Of a stretch of DNA of 13,202 nt, positions 12,681 to 13,202 are shown one piece after another. The stretch's first letter is position 1. Every line of letters begins with the position of its first letter. A program made the translations under genes and the position numbers. The notes under the pieces are model-generated. The model made no database searches. It worked only from the letters and a program-made list of their open reading frames with translations, and was not told where the DNA came from. Origin of the DNA: Minisyncoccota bacterium (GTDB lineage: Bacteria; Patescibacteriota; Minisyncoccia; Phycocordibacterales; JAQTLZ01); assembly GCA_028710915.1 (NCBI GenBank), contig JAQTTF010000018.1, positions 1 through 13,202 on the forward strand. The letters are read 5' to 3'.

Positions 12681-13202
12681 TTTTCTTCCCCAACGTTCTA
12701 TTCTTTTTCTCCATACTGCTTTTTTTTCTGGAGACATAAATTTCATAAGGCCAATTTTGGTGACTTTTACTGGAGAAAAGCCAGCAAACTGTAAAATGCC
12801 ATAATGGATTTCGTTAGTAATATCTCCAAAAAGAAGCCGGGCGACGAAAGGAATATTGTCCATCGCGACGATTACTCGAGCACTGCGGCCCTTGAGCGAT
12901 CCATGCCAGATTACTCCTTTGAGAAATCCTTCTTTCTTGAAGTGATAGGCAAAACCAGGAAGCCATATACGATCAAAGAATCCTTTGAGAAGTGCTGGTA
13001 CTCCAGCCCACCATACTGGATAGATAAGCACAAAATGATCGCACCATGCGATATCTTCTTGGGCCTTTTTCAGATCCGGTTCGAGTTCTTGAATCACTTT
13101 GTAGCCTTTATGGAGAATCGGATCAAATTGTAGATTTCCAAGTTTCGTCATTCGTATTTCATGACCGGCAGATTTTGCCCCAGAAGCATAGCCTTCTGCC
13201 CA
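12672..13202 (-). CDS. NAD(P)H dehydrogenase (quinone)-type flavodoxin-fold oxidoreductase (N-terminus beyond window)
   Basis: The reading frame stays open past the window edge: upstream of the internal ATG at 13151 it reads WAEGYASGAKSAGHEIR, which matches the start of this fold (helix, then strand), so the true start is outside. The 176 residues present include CDHFVLIYPVWWAGVPALLK, then GFFDRIWLPGFAY, the hallmark of the Flavodoxin_2 family (NQO1, MdaB, KefF relatives). These bind FMN or FAD and pass two electrons from NAD(P)H to quinones or similar acceptors in the cytoplasm. Later GVIWHGSLKGRSARVIVAMDN occupies the place of the GxxG flavin loop. The C-terminal tail is basic (AVWRKRIERWGRKEK). 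About 25-30 N-terminal residues, including the first phosphate-binding loop, appear to be missing. The substrate is unknown. Confidence 0.88.
   Translation of the reverse strand, partial: WAEGYASGAKSAGHEIRMTKLGNLQFDPILHKGYKVIQELEPDLKKAQEDIAWCDHFVLIYPVWWAGVPALLKGFFDRIWLPGFAYHFKKEGFLKGVIWHGSLKGRSARVIVAMDNIPFVARLLFGDITNEIHYGILQFAGFSPVKVTKIGLMKFMSPEKKAVWRKRIERWGRKEK

Noticed and set aside
1..13202. CRISPR arrays, tRNA or rRNA genes, transposases
   Set aside because: No regularly spaced direct repeats, cloverleaf-like segments or recognisable rRNA or transposase sequence were seen in any intergenic region or frame.

Overview
The window reads as a chromosomal piece of a Candidate Phyla Radiation bacterium, most likely Parcubacteria (Patescibacteria). 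This is inferred from protein character, not from a marker gene: moderately AT-rich coding sequence with Lys/Ile/Phe-rich proteins, housekeeping genes mixed with small membrane proteins of CPR type, a sigma-region-4/HARE-type regulator without sigma region 2, and most housekeeping genes lacking a Shine-Dalgarno (SD) sequence. The standard code is used: TGA is a stop, for example at 2903-2905.

Left half (1-8583), all on the minus strand. A promoter at 4265-4293 drives a probable operon, in transcription order: an orphan two-TM membrane protein (2903-4252), the endolytic transglycosylase mltG (1919-2878), a small two-TM protein (1577-1906), the tRNA 2-thiouridylase mnmA (459-1535) and an MgtC-family membrane protein cut by the window edge (1-397). 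Upstream, and insulated by a 17-bp-stem terminator (4317-4355), is a sigma4/HARE DNA-binding protein (4357-5388) with two candidate tandem promoters. Next is leuS (5572-8583), which is oversized (1003 aa): about 210 residues resembling a HAM1/RdgB-type NTP pyrophosphatase are inserted at the base of the CP1 editing domain.

Right half (8584-13202), strictly alternating strands. Minus-strand genes are a four-Cys membrane protein (9041-9589), the GTPase-family protein ychF (10331-11329), a 77-aa helical protein (11903-12136) and an NQO/flavodoxin-fold oxidoreductase cut by the window edge (12672-13202). Between them sit four small unrecognised plus-strand genes (8748-9017, 9723-10187, 11539-11820, 12272-12598). 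Each has a promoter with a TTGACA/TTGATA -35, a purine-rich GGGAGG-type SD, a TAG stop and a hairpin terminator just after the stop. They look richer in G+C than their neighbours and resemble self-contained single-gene cassettes placed between conventional genes.

The most notable observations are the LeuRS insertion; the cassette architecture of the four plus-strand genes; two 31-nt palindromes in inverted orientation on either side of ychF, with a compensatory base-pair change; and an inverted repeat inside overlapping divergent promoters at 9629-9646. The longest gene-free stretch is 11330-11538 (209 bases), which holds a palindrome and two divergent promoters; no stretch above 300 bases lacks a gene. 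No tRNA, rRNA, CRISPR array or transposase was seen.
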